Part shown: positions 1-8,692 of the stretch, in pieces | How the letters are laid out: each line of letters starts with the position of its first letter | Numbering within the stretch: the first letter of the stretch is position 1 | Assembly: GCF_003263785.1 (NCBI RefSeq) | Contig: NZ_JYJK01000021.1 | Span: forward strand, 1 to 32,757 | Direction of reading: 5' to 3' | DNA from: Vibrio variabilis | GTDB taxonomy: Bacteria; Pseudomonadota; Gammaproteobacteria; Enterobacterales; Vibrionaceae | Length of the DNA: 32,757 nucleotides | Position numbers and translations under genes: made by a program | Notes under the pieces: model-generated | Seen by the model: only the letters and a program-made list of their open reading frames with translations | Told to the model about the DNA's origin: nothing | Database searches by the model: none

Positions 1-1008
1 TTTATGCGCTATTTTATGCCGCGTTTATTGGTATTCATCTATTTGGGGTCGGTGAGGCGCTCAAGGTTATGATGGTGATTAGCGGTCTCGCCGTTCTCGC
101 TATCATACTAACCGCTGTTGCACTCGTTGGTCACTTTGATGCTAGTAACCTATTTGACATCGCACCAACCACCGCAGAAGCGACTGAAATCCTACCTTTT
201 GGTTGGTATGGTGTTTGGGCTGCATTGCCCTTTGCGATGTGGCTGTTCTTGGCCGTTGAAGGGGTTCCGCTCGCCGCTGAAGAAGCTAAAAATCCCGCAA
301 AAGACGTACCAAAAGGTATTATCGGCGCGATGGTATTCCTACTCGTCACTGCAGCACTCGGTTGTCTTTTTACTTGCGGGCGCTGCGGGATCAGAGCTGA
401 TAGGCGCAAGTGCGGTACCGCTGGTCGATGCGCTAAAAGTGACAAACAACCCAACGCTTGCAACCTTGGTGAACATGCTTGGACTGGCAGGTCTTATCGC
501 TTCGTTCTTCTCAATTGTTTACGGTTATAGCCGCCTTGTTTTCGCCTTGTCGAGAGCTGGGTATCTACCGAAAAGCTTATCCTTAACTAGTAAAAACAAA
601 GTGCCATCTCGCGCTTTGATTTTCCCGGGCATCTTTGGTTTTGCTGTGTCTCTTACAGGTGAAGGTGATCTGATACTGGCTATGGCTGTCGTGGGCGCGA
701 CGGTGTCCTATGCCTTAATGTCTCTTAGCCACATCTTGCTGAGAGTGAAGCAACCAGATCTTGAGCGTCCGTATCGCACGCCGGGCGGGGTTGTTACCTC
801 TGGGATCTCACTCATCTTATCGCTAGTCGCACTTACAGGTGTGTATGCGTTTGACCCATCGGCGTTCTATATGACATTTGGACTGTTTGTCATTGGTGGG
901 GTTTACTATGGCCTTTATAGTCGCAACAACTTAGTCGCATCGAGTGCTGAAGAAGAGTTTGCAATGTTGTCCGTCGCGGAGCAGGAACTCAATACTGATG
1001 TAGGTTAA
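1..1008 (+). CDS. eat: Ethanolamine permease (APC family), 5' end outside window, frameshifted
   Basis: Amino acid/polyamine/organocation transporter of the inner membrane, most like the proton-coupled ethanolamine permeases. The reading frame is open from base 3, so the N-terminus lies upstream of the window. Diagnostic stretches are GIHLFGVGEALK, YGVWAALPFAMW and FLAVEGVPLAAEEAKNPAKD, followed by several hydrophobic segments and a short polar C-terminus. The frame changes once, at a run of five T (367-371): upstream sequence reads in frame 3 and downstream sequence in frame 1. Removing one T restores a continuous LLAGAAGSELIGA stretch, so I read this as a probable sequencing error. No ethanolamine ammonia-lyase genes are visible, so the substrate rests on family resemblance only. 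Confidence 0.75.
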
Positions 1009-1015
1009 TGTCAAC

Positions 1016-1053
1016 AAGGGTCAGACATCGCATTCACAATGCCTGACCCTCTT
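1016..1053. terminator. Bidirectional terminator between permease and DsbA-like gene
   Basis: Inverted repeat AGGGTCAG (1017-1024) and CTGACCCT (1043-1050) with an 18-base loop holding a short inner CAT/ATG pairing. It lies between two convergent genes and ends both. Confidence 0.7.
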
Positions 1054-1072
1054 AATTCATTTGACCAGCTAC

Positions 1073-1716
1073 TTATTGAGCAAGTAATTCTTGCAATACC
1101 TGCTTATATACCTCAACCGGCTGTGCGCCCGTCAATGCACTTTGACGATTAAATACCACCGTCGGCACCGAGCTGATTCCTAAGTTCTTCCAAGTCTCTT
1201 CCGCTTGCTGCACTTCAAGGCGAGCATTTGGATCATCTAGACGGCAATTGCACTGTCGCTGTCCAGCCCAATAGCAGCAAGTTCGTTTGCTAGCACTTCT
1301 CGATTGCTGATATCTTTTCCCTCTCCGAAGAACGCGCTGAACAAACGGAGTTTCAAATCTGTTTGTTTACCTTGCTCCTTGGCATACTCAAGTAAAATAT
1401 TTGCTTCAAAAGTGTTGAGCATCTTCATCTCATCGCTGTAGTCAAAGGTAAACCCAACCTCTTGACCTAACTGAGTCAACTGCTCACGAGTGCGAATGCT
1501 GTCTTCTTTTGTGGTTCCGTATTTTTCTGCTAGGTGCTCACGCAGGTTTTGACCTTCCAATGGCATATGAGGGTTCAGTTCAAACGGCTGCCACTCAAGA
1601 TCAATACGATCCTCAACACCCAGCTCTCTAATCGCTTGTTCCAAGCGCTTGTAACCGATGATGCACCATGGGCACACCACGTCCGATACCACATCCAGTT
1701 TGATTGTTTGGCTCAT
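1073..1716 (-). CDS. DsbA-family (FrnE-like) thiol oxidoreductase, frameshifted
   Basis: Predicted thioredoxin-fold oxidoreductase of the DsbA/FrnE group, about 214 residues, with no signal peptide and so probably cytoplasmic. The active-site pair is CPWC (residues 15-18), followed by the helical insertion typical of the family. The C-terminal part reads in a second frame: the first frame runs 1716-1237 and ends after DSDSAIAV, while LDDPNARLEVQQAEETW through the stop at 1073 follows one base out of phase. Adding one C near 1239 joins them, including the conserved cis-Pro segment SSVPTVVF. It is transcribed divergently from the HxlR-type regulator and shares its operator region, so it is probably a target of that regulator. 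The substrate is unknown. Confidence 0.85.
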
Positions 1717-1747
1717 AATGACTTTCTCTTTGTTTTATTCGTTTTAT

Positions 1748-1828
1748 TTGATTGAATTTTTAGTTACCAGGTATATTATGGTGACCTAAATATCGGTTTC
1801 AACCAGTTACCATTTGGTGACCTAGGAG
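1748..1828. promoter_or_regulatory. Divergent promoter/operator region of the HxlR regulator
   Basis: Two inverted repeats share the half-sites GTTACC and GGTGACC: 1763-1786 (spacer 11) and 1806-1822 (spacer 4). A plausible promoter for the rightward gene is TTGATT (1748-1753), 18 bases, TATATT (1772-1777). A plausible leftward one is TTGAAA (1797-1802, minus strand), 18 bases, TAATAT (1773-1778, minus strand). Both -10 elements fall inside the first repeat, and the second repeat ends just before the ribosome binding site AGGAG (1824-1828). This geometry suits direct repression of both genes. The promoter calls are by eye. Confidence 0.6.
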
Positions 1829-1835
1829 CACTATC

Positions 1836-2204
1836 GTGGAAAGCCAGATCAAAATTGATAATCGTGGCCGCAAGTCTGTTGAAAACGCCTGTTCAGAGCC
1901 CTGCGCAATAGAGAAAGGCATGCGTCTGATTGGTGGCAAGTGGAAAGGATCTATTATTTATCATCTCAAAGATGGTCCGGTTCGTTTCAATGACCTAACG
2001 CGCCTATTGGGCGGTGCCAGTAAGAAAATGGTCGACCAAAGACTGAAAGAACTTGAACTGGAAGGCATGGTAAACCGCAAAGTCATCAGTGACAGACCCA
2101 TCGCCGTAAGCTACGAGCTGACCGAATTTGGCCGAACTGCGCTGAAGATACTTGATGATCTTCGCGTATGGTCTGAGACCTACGACATTCAAATCCGCTC
2201 ATGA
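1836..2204 (+). CDS. HxlR-family winged-helix transcriptional regulator
   Basis: DNA-binding regulator of 122 residues, the usual HxlR size. The family core is clear: IGGKWKGSIIYHL, GPVRFNDLTRLLGGASKKMVDQRLKEL, then the wing and YELTEFG. The start is GTG at 1836 with AGGAG seven bases upstream. Two cysteines sit before the first helix (C19 and C23 in CSEPC). N-terminal cysteines are the sensing residues in several HxlR members that respond to quinones, hypochlorite or disulfide stress (YodB, HypR). Its neighbours are a DsbA-like oxidoreductase, a peroxiredoxin-like protein and an exporter, which fits a thiol-stress sensor. The inducer is not deducible from sequence. Confidence 0.9.
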   Translation: MESQIKIDNRGRKSVENACSEPCAIEKGMRLIGGKWKGSIIYHLKDGPVRFNDLTRLLGGASKKMVDQRLKELELEGMVNRKVISDRPIAVSYELTEFGRTALKILDDLRVWSETYDIQIRS

Positions 2205-2222
2205 TATAAACGTATGAACGAC

Positions 2223-2247
2223 AAAGGGGAGCATGATGCTCCCCTTT
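2223..2247. terminator. Bidirectional terminator
   Basis: Perfect 11-base-pair hairpin (arms 2223-2233 and 2237-2247, each carrying AAAGGGGAGCA or its complement) with a three-base loop and T-rich sequence following. It lies between the convergent HxlR and peroxiredoxin-like genes. Confidence 0.85.
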
Positions 2248-2269
2248 GGTTTTTCTATCGTTCTGCGAA

Positions 2270-2809
2270 TTAGTAGTCGAGAGTTCCGCGAATTGGGTAG
2301 TGATTATTCGGATCACGGATCCAAGCGAGACCGCGAGATAACGCGCCTAATTCCGGCCTAACAAACGGGTTGTTTGAGATGTCGACAACATGCAAGTTTC
2401 CGTGCTCATTCACCACAAAGAGCCCAGGCTCTGCAAAATTGTGGTCCGTTTCCTGCTCGGAGCGCGGCAATGAGATATACAGGCCGAGCTGCTTCATTTG
2501 CTCTTCCGTCAAACCGTAAGCAAGTGGGAAGCTAACATCGAGCTTCTCTAAATGCTGCTCTAACTGCGCTTTTGAGTCTCCTGACACCGCCAAAATATCC
2601 ACACCTGCATCGGCAAATGCCTGTTTGTAGGATTCCAGCTCATTGAGGTATTTCGTACACAGTGGGCAGTGTTTGCCACGATAAACGAACACCGCTTGCC
2701 ACGTTAAACCGCCTTTGGGCTCTCCAAGCGTTACCGATGTGCCATCCAACAAGGTGGCTTGTAGTGAGGGAAACGCATCGCCCGCTTTAAGTTTTACCGA
2801 TGTAGACAT
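2270..2809 (-). CDS. Peroxiredoxin-like (AhpC/TSA) redoxin
   Basis: Thioredoxin-fold protein of 179 residues in the AhpC/TSA superfamily, cytoplasmic. It has the redoxin N-terminal pattern (LKAGDAFPSLQA) and the cysteine motif CPLC at residues 48-51 in VYRGKHCPLCTKYL, so it is a CxxC type rather than a classical single peroxidatic-cysteine enzyme. Then come DILAVSGDS and the substrate-pocket region LFVVNEHGNL. Peroxide reduction is the family role, but the exact substrate is unknown. The start ATG has AGGAG upstream. A GTTAAC-TTTT-GGTAACC repeat 70 bases upstream of the start resembles the HxlR operators, suggesting co-regulation. Confidence 0.85.
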   Translation of the reverse strand: MSTSVKLKAGDAFPSLQATLLDGTSVTLGEPKGGLTWQAVFVYRGKHCPLCTKYLNELESYKQAFADAGVDILAVSGDSKAQLEQHLEKLDVSFPLAYGLTEEQMKQLGLYISLPRSEQETDHNFAEPGLFVVNEHGNLHVVDISNNPFVRPELGALSRGLAWIRDPNNHYPIRGTLDY

Positions 2810-2878
2810 ACTTACTCCTTAGCACACGTTTTTCAGATCGCTTTTGATTGTGGGTCGAGATCTCTATAACTTCAAGTA

Positions 2879-2895
2879 GTTAACTTTTGGTAACC
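2879..2895. promoter_or_regulatory. Third copy of the HxlR-type inverted repeat
   Basis: GTTAAC-TTTT-GGTAACC, with the same half-site spacing (4) as GTTACC-ATTT-GGTGACC at 1806-1822. It lies between the divergent peroxiredoxin-like and MFS genes. Confidence 0.5.
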
Positions 2896-3042
2896 TACCC
2901 AAAATATTCTTTTGCCAAATTTGCAAAAATCATTTGTAACAACCGCTATTTTTTACAACCATACTTTCTTCAATAATGCGCCCAACAAAGCGAAAGCCGT
3001 TCAGGTCTGTAGCCTGCAACTGCGAATTATTGGAGAAATATA

Positions 3043-4223
3043 ATGCCTATTGCACTTTTTGCATTAACTCTCAGTGCCTTTGCTATCGGCACAACAGAGT
3101 TCGTTATTGTTGGGTTAATCCCAACTATGGCCGCTGATCTGGGCGTATCACTGCCTTCAGCGGGTTTATTAGTCAGCTTATACGCGCTTGGTGTTGCGGT
3201 CGGCGCCCCCGTCCTCACAGCCTTAACTGGTAACTGGAAGCGTAAGTATGTTTTGCTTGCTGTGATGAGTTTGTTTGTTGCGGGTAACCTTTTAGCTTGG
3301 CAAGCGCCTGGCTACAATACACTTGTTCTCGCACGCATACTGACAGGTCTTGCTCACGGCGTATTCTTCTCCATTGGCTCAACCATTGCGACAGGCTTGG
3401 TTTCTAAAGAAAAAGCCGCGAGCGCTATCGCCATTATGTTTACTGGTCTGACTGTTGCTCTAGTAACAGGTGTTCCGCTTGGCACATACATTGGACAAAC
3501 TCTTGGTTGGCAAACCACGTTCTTGGTGGTTGCGGTACTTGGATTGATTGCCCTGATTGGCAGCGCTTTCCTTGTTCCTAATAACCTAAAACAGCCACCA
3601 GCGGCAAAACTATCAGCGCAAATGAAAGTACTGGCGCAGCCTCGTCTGCTTCTGGTGTACGCAATTACTGCACTGGGCTATGGTGGTACGTTTACCGCGT
3701 TTACTTACCTTGCACCGATCTTAGAGCAAGTATCAGGTTTTGACTCCAGTGCCGTCGGCTTAATCATGTTGGTCTATGGGGTTTCTGTTGCTATTGGTAA
3801 TATCTGGGGCGGGAAAATGGCGGATTCTATGGGCCGATTAAAGCCCTAACAATTATCTTCGCAGGTCTTGCTGGCATACTACTGGTGTTCAACTTTACGG
3901 CAGTCAACCCTATTGCAGCCGTCATCACTATCTTGGTATGGGGTGCGTTTGCCTTCGGTAACGTCCCAGGATTGCAAGTTTATGTAGTGAAGCTCGCTGA
4001 GAAGTATGCTCCTGATGGCGTTGACGTTGCTTCTGGTTTAAACATTGCGGCCTTTAACGTTGGTATCGCATTAGGCTCTTGGGGTGGCGGCCATATTGTC
4101 GCTGAAGCAGGGCTCATGCATACCCCTTGGGTTGGAGCGGCAATCGTCATAGTTGCACTGTTCCTAACACGCCTTAGTGGTGCTCTTGATAAAAAACAGA
4201 GCGCAATCCCAAGCGTGGCATAG
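3043..4223 (+). CDS. MFS efflux transporter (DHA1, AraJ/YdhP-like), frameshifted
   Basis: Drug/metabolite:proton antiporter of the inner membrane, about 393 residues with twelve predicted hydrophobic segments, a normal size for the family. The N-terminus ALTLSAFAIGTTEFVIVGL and the LARILTGLAHGVFFSIG segment are typical of the AraJ/YdhP/NepI group. The ATG at 3043 follows GGAGA. The frame breaks near 3834 in GGGCCGATT: the first frame ends at 3849 after MGRLKP, while one extra C gives MGPIKALTIIFAGLAG and continues to the stop at 4223. I treat the break as a probable sequencing error. It is divergent from the peroxiredoxin-like gene and shares the HxlR-like repeat, so it may export the compound the regulator senses. 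Confidence 0.85.
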
Positions 4224-4232
4224 ATCAAATCT

Positions 4233-4258
4233 AAGGGGCTCACTTTATGGGAGCCCTT
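4233..4258 (+). terminator. Probable terminator after the MFS gene
   Basis: GGGCTC (4236-4241) pairs with GAGCCC (4251-4256), flanked by AA/TT pairs, ten bases after the stop codon. The T-tract is weak. Confidence 0.45.
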
Positions 4259-4426
4259 GTCGTTTCTGTATTTATAAAAAGGGCTTACCCCAACCTATCA
4301 TCACTTGGCTGTGTTCAGTGATCATTAAAAAGTACATACCTAAGCCAACAACTCATCAGGTATTGTTCGACCTTGTTTATTTCGGTTTAAAGGCATCACG
4401 CTCTTTGTTGAAATCGGCTTTGCTCA

Positions 4427-5770
4427 TCAAGTTGTATTTAGCGCGCCGACAAAAAAGCCTTTAATATGAGCTTCGATATCGTTAAGGTGATTATTTCCCA
4501 CTTTCCAAATACCTTTAGAGGCATGACTGGCTTGAGCACTGTAATGCATCGCTTCAGAGCGCGGGATCCTCACATTTTCTTGATTTACAGCCTTGTTGCC
4601 GTGTAACACTGCTGCTTGTTTCTTGATCTCTGCATTTATTTTTATCGCTTCTTTTTTCAACTCAGGGATCTTGTCGCTGCCTGCATTCAGCGTTCCATCA
4701 TCCTGAATAAGGTCATATATCGCTTTACACTGAGTCGCCATTTCTGACAATTTCGCCGTTGTTTTTTGGGCAGCATCAATTTGACTATCCGTTAGTGCTC
4801 TTACATCAGAATTGTGCTCTTCTACCATGGCTTTATATCGATCAGCGACACCACCACCTATGGTTCGAATCGCCGACTCCACACGCTCTCTGAGCATTTT
4901 TGCTTCATCTTTCACGGTATGATCCAGCTGCGGCAAGAACTTCCCGCATAAAGAATCTACAACCTCTACCCCTTGTAAGAACTGCAATCTAACTGGATCG
5001 CCGCTCTCGCCTTTATTTTTGCCGTACCACACACTAGATTCGGTTACCTTAAACTGAGACTCAGTCCAGTAACTGCCACCAGCCTTTTGAGATGCAAACG
5101 CTTTCTCCTTATCTCTAAGTCCCTCGTTCCCTTTTTGTGTGTATTCATCATGCGTTTCACCTGCGACATTCAACACGGCACTACTCAGCTTTGCTTGCAC
5201 CGTAGTACTGACATTAGCAGCTTTGAGTTGATGTGGCTGATGACTGCTTGGTCCCATCTGTAATGCTTTAGCGCCCATAACGTCAGCTTCACGCTCCAAC
5301 AATGCATCATCATTGACATTGACCTTACCTTTCATCTGCATTGTTGGTTTCACTCTACCTTGCTTCTGTTGCACGACATGCCAAGCTTCATGAGCCAAGT
5401 GTCTCTCTTGACCTGGGCCAATATGAATATTAGTGCCTTGCGCATAAGCGTGCGCTTGAAGCTGAGCTGGCTTGGAGGAGTTATAATGCACTTTCACGTC
5501 ATCCATCGAGTACCCAGACAGATTTTCTATGCCAGCCTTAAGTTGATGGGGTAAACCAGTTTGGTTACTACTCGATGGCAGTTTGGCTTGCTTCTGAATG
5601 CTCGCCTCGGATTGCTGCTGACGCACCATATTTAACCGCTGGTGTGTGGCAACATCAGACCGATTGTCTTGTAACTGAAGTGCTTGCCTATCACCACCGC
5701 GCCTAGACTCGCTGAGCGTCAGTGTTCTCTGTGATGGCTTTCGTTGCGCCAATTCTGGATGAGTGCTCAT
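4427..5770 (-). CDS. DUF4157 (eCIS-associated) protein with uncharacterised C-terminal domain
   Basis: Protein of 447 residues with no signal peptide or membrane segment. Residues 1-70 are polar and low-complexity. Residues 72-170 form a DUF4157 domain: [20 protein letters not shown], then HEAWHVVQQ (HExxH at 127-131) and EREAD (159-163), the expected zinc ligands of a peptidase-like fold. DUF4157 is known as a marker of effectors loaded by extracellular contractile injection systems. Residues 195-447 are a separate domain: GETHDEY (204-210), a long helical middle, then RSEAM (404-408) and WKVGNNH (422-428). That motif order recalls the TIKI/TraB/erythromycin-esterase superfamily, which is my inference. 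No contractile-tail genes are in the window. The gene stands alone behind ugpC, with its own AAGGA site before the ATG. Confidence 0.85.
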   Translation of the reverse strand: MSTHPELAQRKPSQRTLTLSESRRGGDRQALQLQDNRSDVATHQRLNMVRQQQSEASIQKQAKLPSSSNQTGLPHQLKAGIENLSGYSMDDVKVHYNSSKPAQLQAHAYAQGTNIHIGPGQERHLAHEAWHVVQQKQGRVKPTMQMKGKVNVNDDALLEREADVMGAKALQMGPSSHQPHQLKAANVSTTVQAKLSSAVLNVAGETHDEYTQKGNEGLRDKEKAFASQKAGGSYWTESQFKVTESSVWYGKNKGESGDPVRLQFLQGVEVVDSLCGKFLPQLDHTVKDEAKMLRERVESAIRTIGGGVADRYKAMVEEHNSDVRALTDSQIDAAQKTTAKLSEMATQCKAIYDLIQDDGTLNAGSDKIPELKKEAIKINAEIKKQAAVLHGNKAVNQENVRIPRSEAMHYSAQASHASKGIWKVGNNHLNDIEAHIKGFFVGALNTT

Positions 5771-5981
5771 CTATCTGTCCTTAACTACAATATTAGGCTG
5801 CCAATCATCAAGCTGACAGCAGCCCTTTATCCTTTATAATTAGCAAGGAGTGTAGAAGAACAAAGCCACGTTTCCAATCTTAAAATATGAAACTTGAAGC
5901 TTATCTAAAATCATCATGCAACGTATGTTTATTGTATTGATTTTGAGAGCCTATATGTGCCCCAATCAAACTACTTAAGTG

Positions 5982-7084
5982 TTAAGCTACTTGCCTTGCC
6001 GCATCACCATTTGAGTAAACTCTTCTTTCCGTATTTGCGTCAAACAAAAATGCATCGCTGAAATTAAAGCCGACGTCTATCTCTTGACCTTCCTCTATTT
6101 TGTAGCTTCTATCGACACTGAGCAAAAACTTATAGCTCCCAGTTTCGCAATGGATTATGCGCGAACCACCTGTCGTCTCAACCAACTCAACGCGCGCTCG
6201 CCAGTAAATCTCTGCGTTTTTACTTGCTTCGATAACTGTCATTTTATCTGGTCGGATACCCAGCAAATAGTTACCTTGAGCAAGATTCGATTCACCCAGC
6301 AACCACTTGACTTCGCCGCTCATCAAAGAGCCCGTGTTTTGCAAAACAGTGAGCGGCAAAATGTTGGTGGGTGGGTTACCGATAAACGATGCGACAAATA
6401 CGTTGGCAGGGTCATCGTAAATCTCTTCAGGCTCGCAAACTGCTGCAACACGCCATCTTTCATCACCGCAATCTTATCTGCCAATGTGAGTGCCTCAATC
6501 TGATCATGCGTGACATAAACCGTTGTGTTTCTTAGCTTGCGGTGGAGCTGCTTTATCTGAGCTCGCATGGAGTTTCTAAGCTCGGCATCTAGATTCGACA
6601 ACGGCTCATCCATTAGATAAATCCCAGCATCTCTGGCAATAGCTCGCCCCATTGCGACGCGTTGACGCTGACCACCAGAAAGCTGTCCCGGTTTTTTATC
6701 TAGATGTTCTGACAGCCTCAGCGTTTTTGCGACTTCATCCGCTTTACTATGCCTAGTGGCTTTATCGATGCCTCTTAGCTCAAGACTAAAGGCAATGTTG
6801 TCACGCACGGTCAAATGCGGATAGAGCGCATAGTTTTGAAATACGAAGGCAAGGTCTCGATCCTGAGGCTGCACCGTATTCATCCTATGGCCGTTAATCA
6901 CTAAGTCACCTGCGGAAATGTGCTCTAAACCGGCGATCATGCGCAGCAAGGTCGATTTACCACAACCCGAAGGGCCAACTATGACAATAAACTCTCCGCT
7001 CTTGATATCCATGTTCACATCGTGAATGACTTGGTTGCCCTCAGAGTAGACTTTATCTATGTTCTGTAGCGTAATCGATGTCAT
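5982..7084 (-). CDS. ugpC: sn-glycerol-3-phosphate ABC transporter ATPase, frameshifted
   Basis: ATP-binding subunit of the MalK/UgpC type that drives the UgpB-A-E importer at the inner membrane. Walker A is GPSGCGKST (37-45), the Q-loop is FQNYALYPHLTV, the signature is LSGGQRQRV, and Walker B is YLMDEPLSNLD with the THDQ switch histidine. The C-terminal TOBE regulatory region reads in another frame: the first frame ends at 6323, but inserting one base in CAGGCT (6428-6433) gives FASPEEIYDDPANVFVASFIG and continues to the stop at 5982, total about 367 residues as expected. It is last in the operon, and its start overlaps the ugpQ stop by four bases. Confidence 0.85.
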
Positions 7085-7839
7085 TTTGAAGCCCCTTTTG
7101 GAAATTGGTCTCGCAGTCTCAAAGCCAGATCTGGACGGTCTGTGGTAAACGCATAAACGCCGTAATTAAGCGCTTTTGCAATCGTCTTTGCGCAATGTGC
7201 ACCGTAGCATCCATACTCCATGCCCTTTGCCTTGACCGCAGATTGAGTCTCTGCTTTTAGCTGACTGACGTGTACTGACACCTCATCGACGTTCATGTCT
7301 TTTGCCAGCGTCGCTACTCTCTCTGCCCCTAAAAGATTCGGTAGATTTCTTGCGACTAGCCATATGGTGAACATGGACGGTCGTTTTTCAGCCAGCTCTT
7401 GCAGTGTTTCACAGTTAAATGAAGAAATGATGCACTTGTCGGTCATGTTTGTTTCTTCAAGCACCGACAGCACCTTGTCTACAAGTCCCGGATACGGTGA
7501 CTTGTAGACATCGCCCTTGATTTCGAGCCTTAGCTTGATGTCACTTTCTCGGTACATCTCACACAGCTCAGTTAACGTCAGCATACGCTCGCCACCAGAG
7601 TGATTAACTCGAGCCTGAGACACTTCCTGCCACGTTTTTTCGCTTATGGCACCTGTCATGTCGGTGGTTCGATCAAGGGTGGCATCATGATGAACCACCA
7701 ACACACCATCCTTTGTGGGGTGAACATCGAACTCAACAAGTTCAACCGGTAACGTTAGTGTTTTCTCGAATGCTACGCGGGTGTTTTCACCCCAAAGCAA
7801 TGTACCGCCTCGGTGAGACGCAATGAATGATTTTGTCAT
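7081..7839 (-). CDS. ugpQ: Glycerophosphodiester phosphodiesterase
   Basis: Cytoplasmic GDPD-family TIM-barrel enzyme that hydrolyses glycerophosphodiesters to glycerol-3-phosphate plus an alcohol. The family residues are clear: SHRGG near the N-terminus, ENT, VEFDVHPTKDGVLVVHHDATLDRTT (metal-binding E/D and the second catalytic H), and RLEIKGD. I chose the ATG at 7839 because MTKSFIASHRGG starts like UgpQ. The frame is open upstream to 7899, but that stretch overlaps ugpE. With this start the protein has 252 residues, close to the E. coli enzyme. Its place between the permease and ATPase genes supports uptake of glycerophosphodiesters by this operon. Confidence 0.9.
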   Translation of the reverse strand: MTKSFIASHRGGTLLWGENTRVAFEKTLTLPVELVEFDVHPTKDGVLVVHHDATLDRTTDMTGAISEKTWQEVSQARVNHSGGERMLTLTELCEMYRESDIKLRLEIKGDVYKSPYPGLVDKVLSVLEETNMTDKCIISSFNCETLQELAEKRPSMFTIWLVARNLPNLLGAERVATLAKDMNVDEVSVHVSQLKAETQSAVKAKGMEYGCYGAHCAKTIAKALNYGVYAFTTDRPDLALRLRDQFPKGASK

Positions 7840-7855
7840 AGTAATAAGTCTTATT

Positions 7856-8692
7856 TTAACGCTCCCATGCGATGCCACGGACAAGGTGTTTTTCCACAAG
7901 TTTGAAGCACAGCAAGGTTGGCAGCATGGTCAATGTCGCCCCTGCCATCACTAGCGGCCAGTTCACAATGCCATCATCAGCGGCGGCCGCATAAAGACGC
8001 GATAACGCGATCTGAAGTGTTCTGACCTCCTCACTGTCCGTGGCAATAAGTGGCCAAATATATGAATTCCACTCGCCAAGGAACGTGAACAGCGCCATCG
8101 CTGCAATGGCAGGCCTCGATAGTGGGACAATCACCTTCCACAACACCTGTAAATGATTAGCGCCATCCACCCAAGCCGCTTCGTCCATTGCCTTAGGAAT
8201 GTTCTTGAAGTACTGACGCAAAAAGAAGGTGACAAACCCACTCGCGATAGAAGGCAGGATCAACGTCCAATAGCTGTCTAGCAGACCTACTTTCGCCATG
8301 TTTAAGTAGTTAGGAATCAGGCTGATGTGACCCGGCACCATGAGTGTTGCAACCACTAGCCAGAACAAAAACTCCCTTCCCTTAAATTCAATACGGCTAA
8401 AAGCATAAGCAGCACATACCGATACCACCAAGCTCAGCACAGTCACCGCTATCGAGACCACAGCGGTATTGAACAAATACAATGGAAAGTTCATATCGCT
8501 AAACGCAATCGCATAATTTTCCAGTGAGAATCGAAACTCACCAGCGCTGTATGCATCAAAGGGTATGAGTGATAAAAACACGCCATAACCGATTGGAAAA
8601 AGAAACATCAACGCCAGTGCGGTGAGCACAACATTGGATAACGACCAATGTGTTTTCTTCGGTTCAATGAGAGTGAGATTAGCTGCCTTCAT
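7856..8692 (-). CDS. ugpE: Glycerol-3-phosphate ABC transporter permease UgpE
   Basis: Inner-membrane permease of the MalG/UgpE type, six predicted membrane segments. The EAA loop, DEAAWVDGANHLQVLWKVIVPLSRPAIAA, is the contact site for the ATPase. The ATG at 8692 is preferred over the upstream start at 8710 because GAAGG lies just before it. It overlaps the end of ugpA by 14 bases, suggesting translational coupling. The substrate call comes from the operon (ugpQ and the UgpB-like binding protein). Sugar permeases of the same family look similar, so the specificity is inferred. Confidence 0.85.
   Translation of the reverse strand: MKAANLTLIEPKKTHWSLSNVVLTALALMFLFPIGYGVFLSLIPFDAYSAGEFRFSLENYAIAFSDMNFPLYLFNTAVVSIAVTVLSLVVSVCAAYAFSRIEFKGREFLFWLVVATLMVPGHISLIPNYLNMAKVGLLDSYWTLILPSIASGFVTFFLRQYFKNIPKAMDEAAWVDGANHLQVLWKVIVPLSRPAIAAMALFTFLGEWNSYIWPLIATDSEEVRTLQIALSRLYAAAADDGIVNWPLVMAGATLTMLPTLLCFKLVEKHLVRGIAWER

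Noticed and set aside
360..380. Programmed frameshifting in the permease and in the other broken genes
   Set aside because: The sites differ from one another, lack a common slippery heptamer or stimulator, and hit unrelated genes; sequencing error explains them better.
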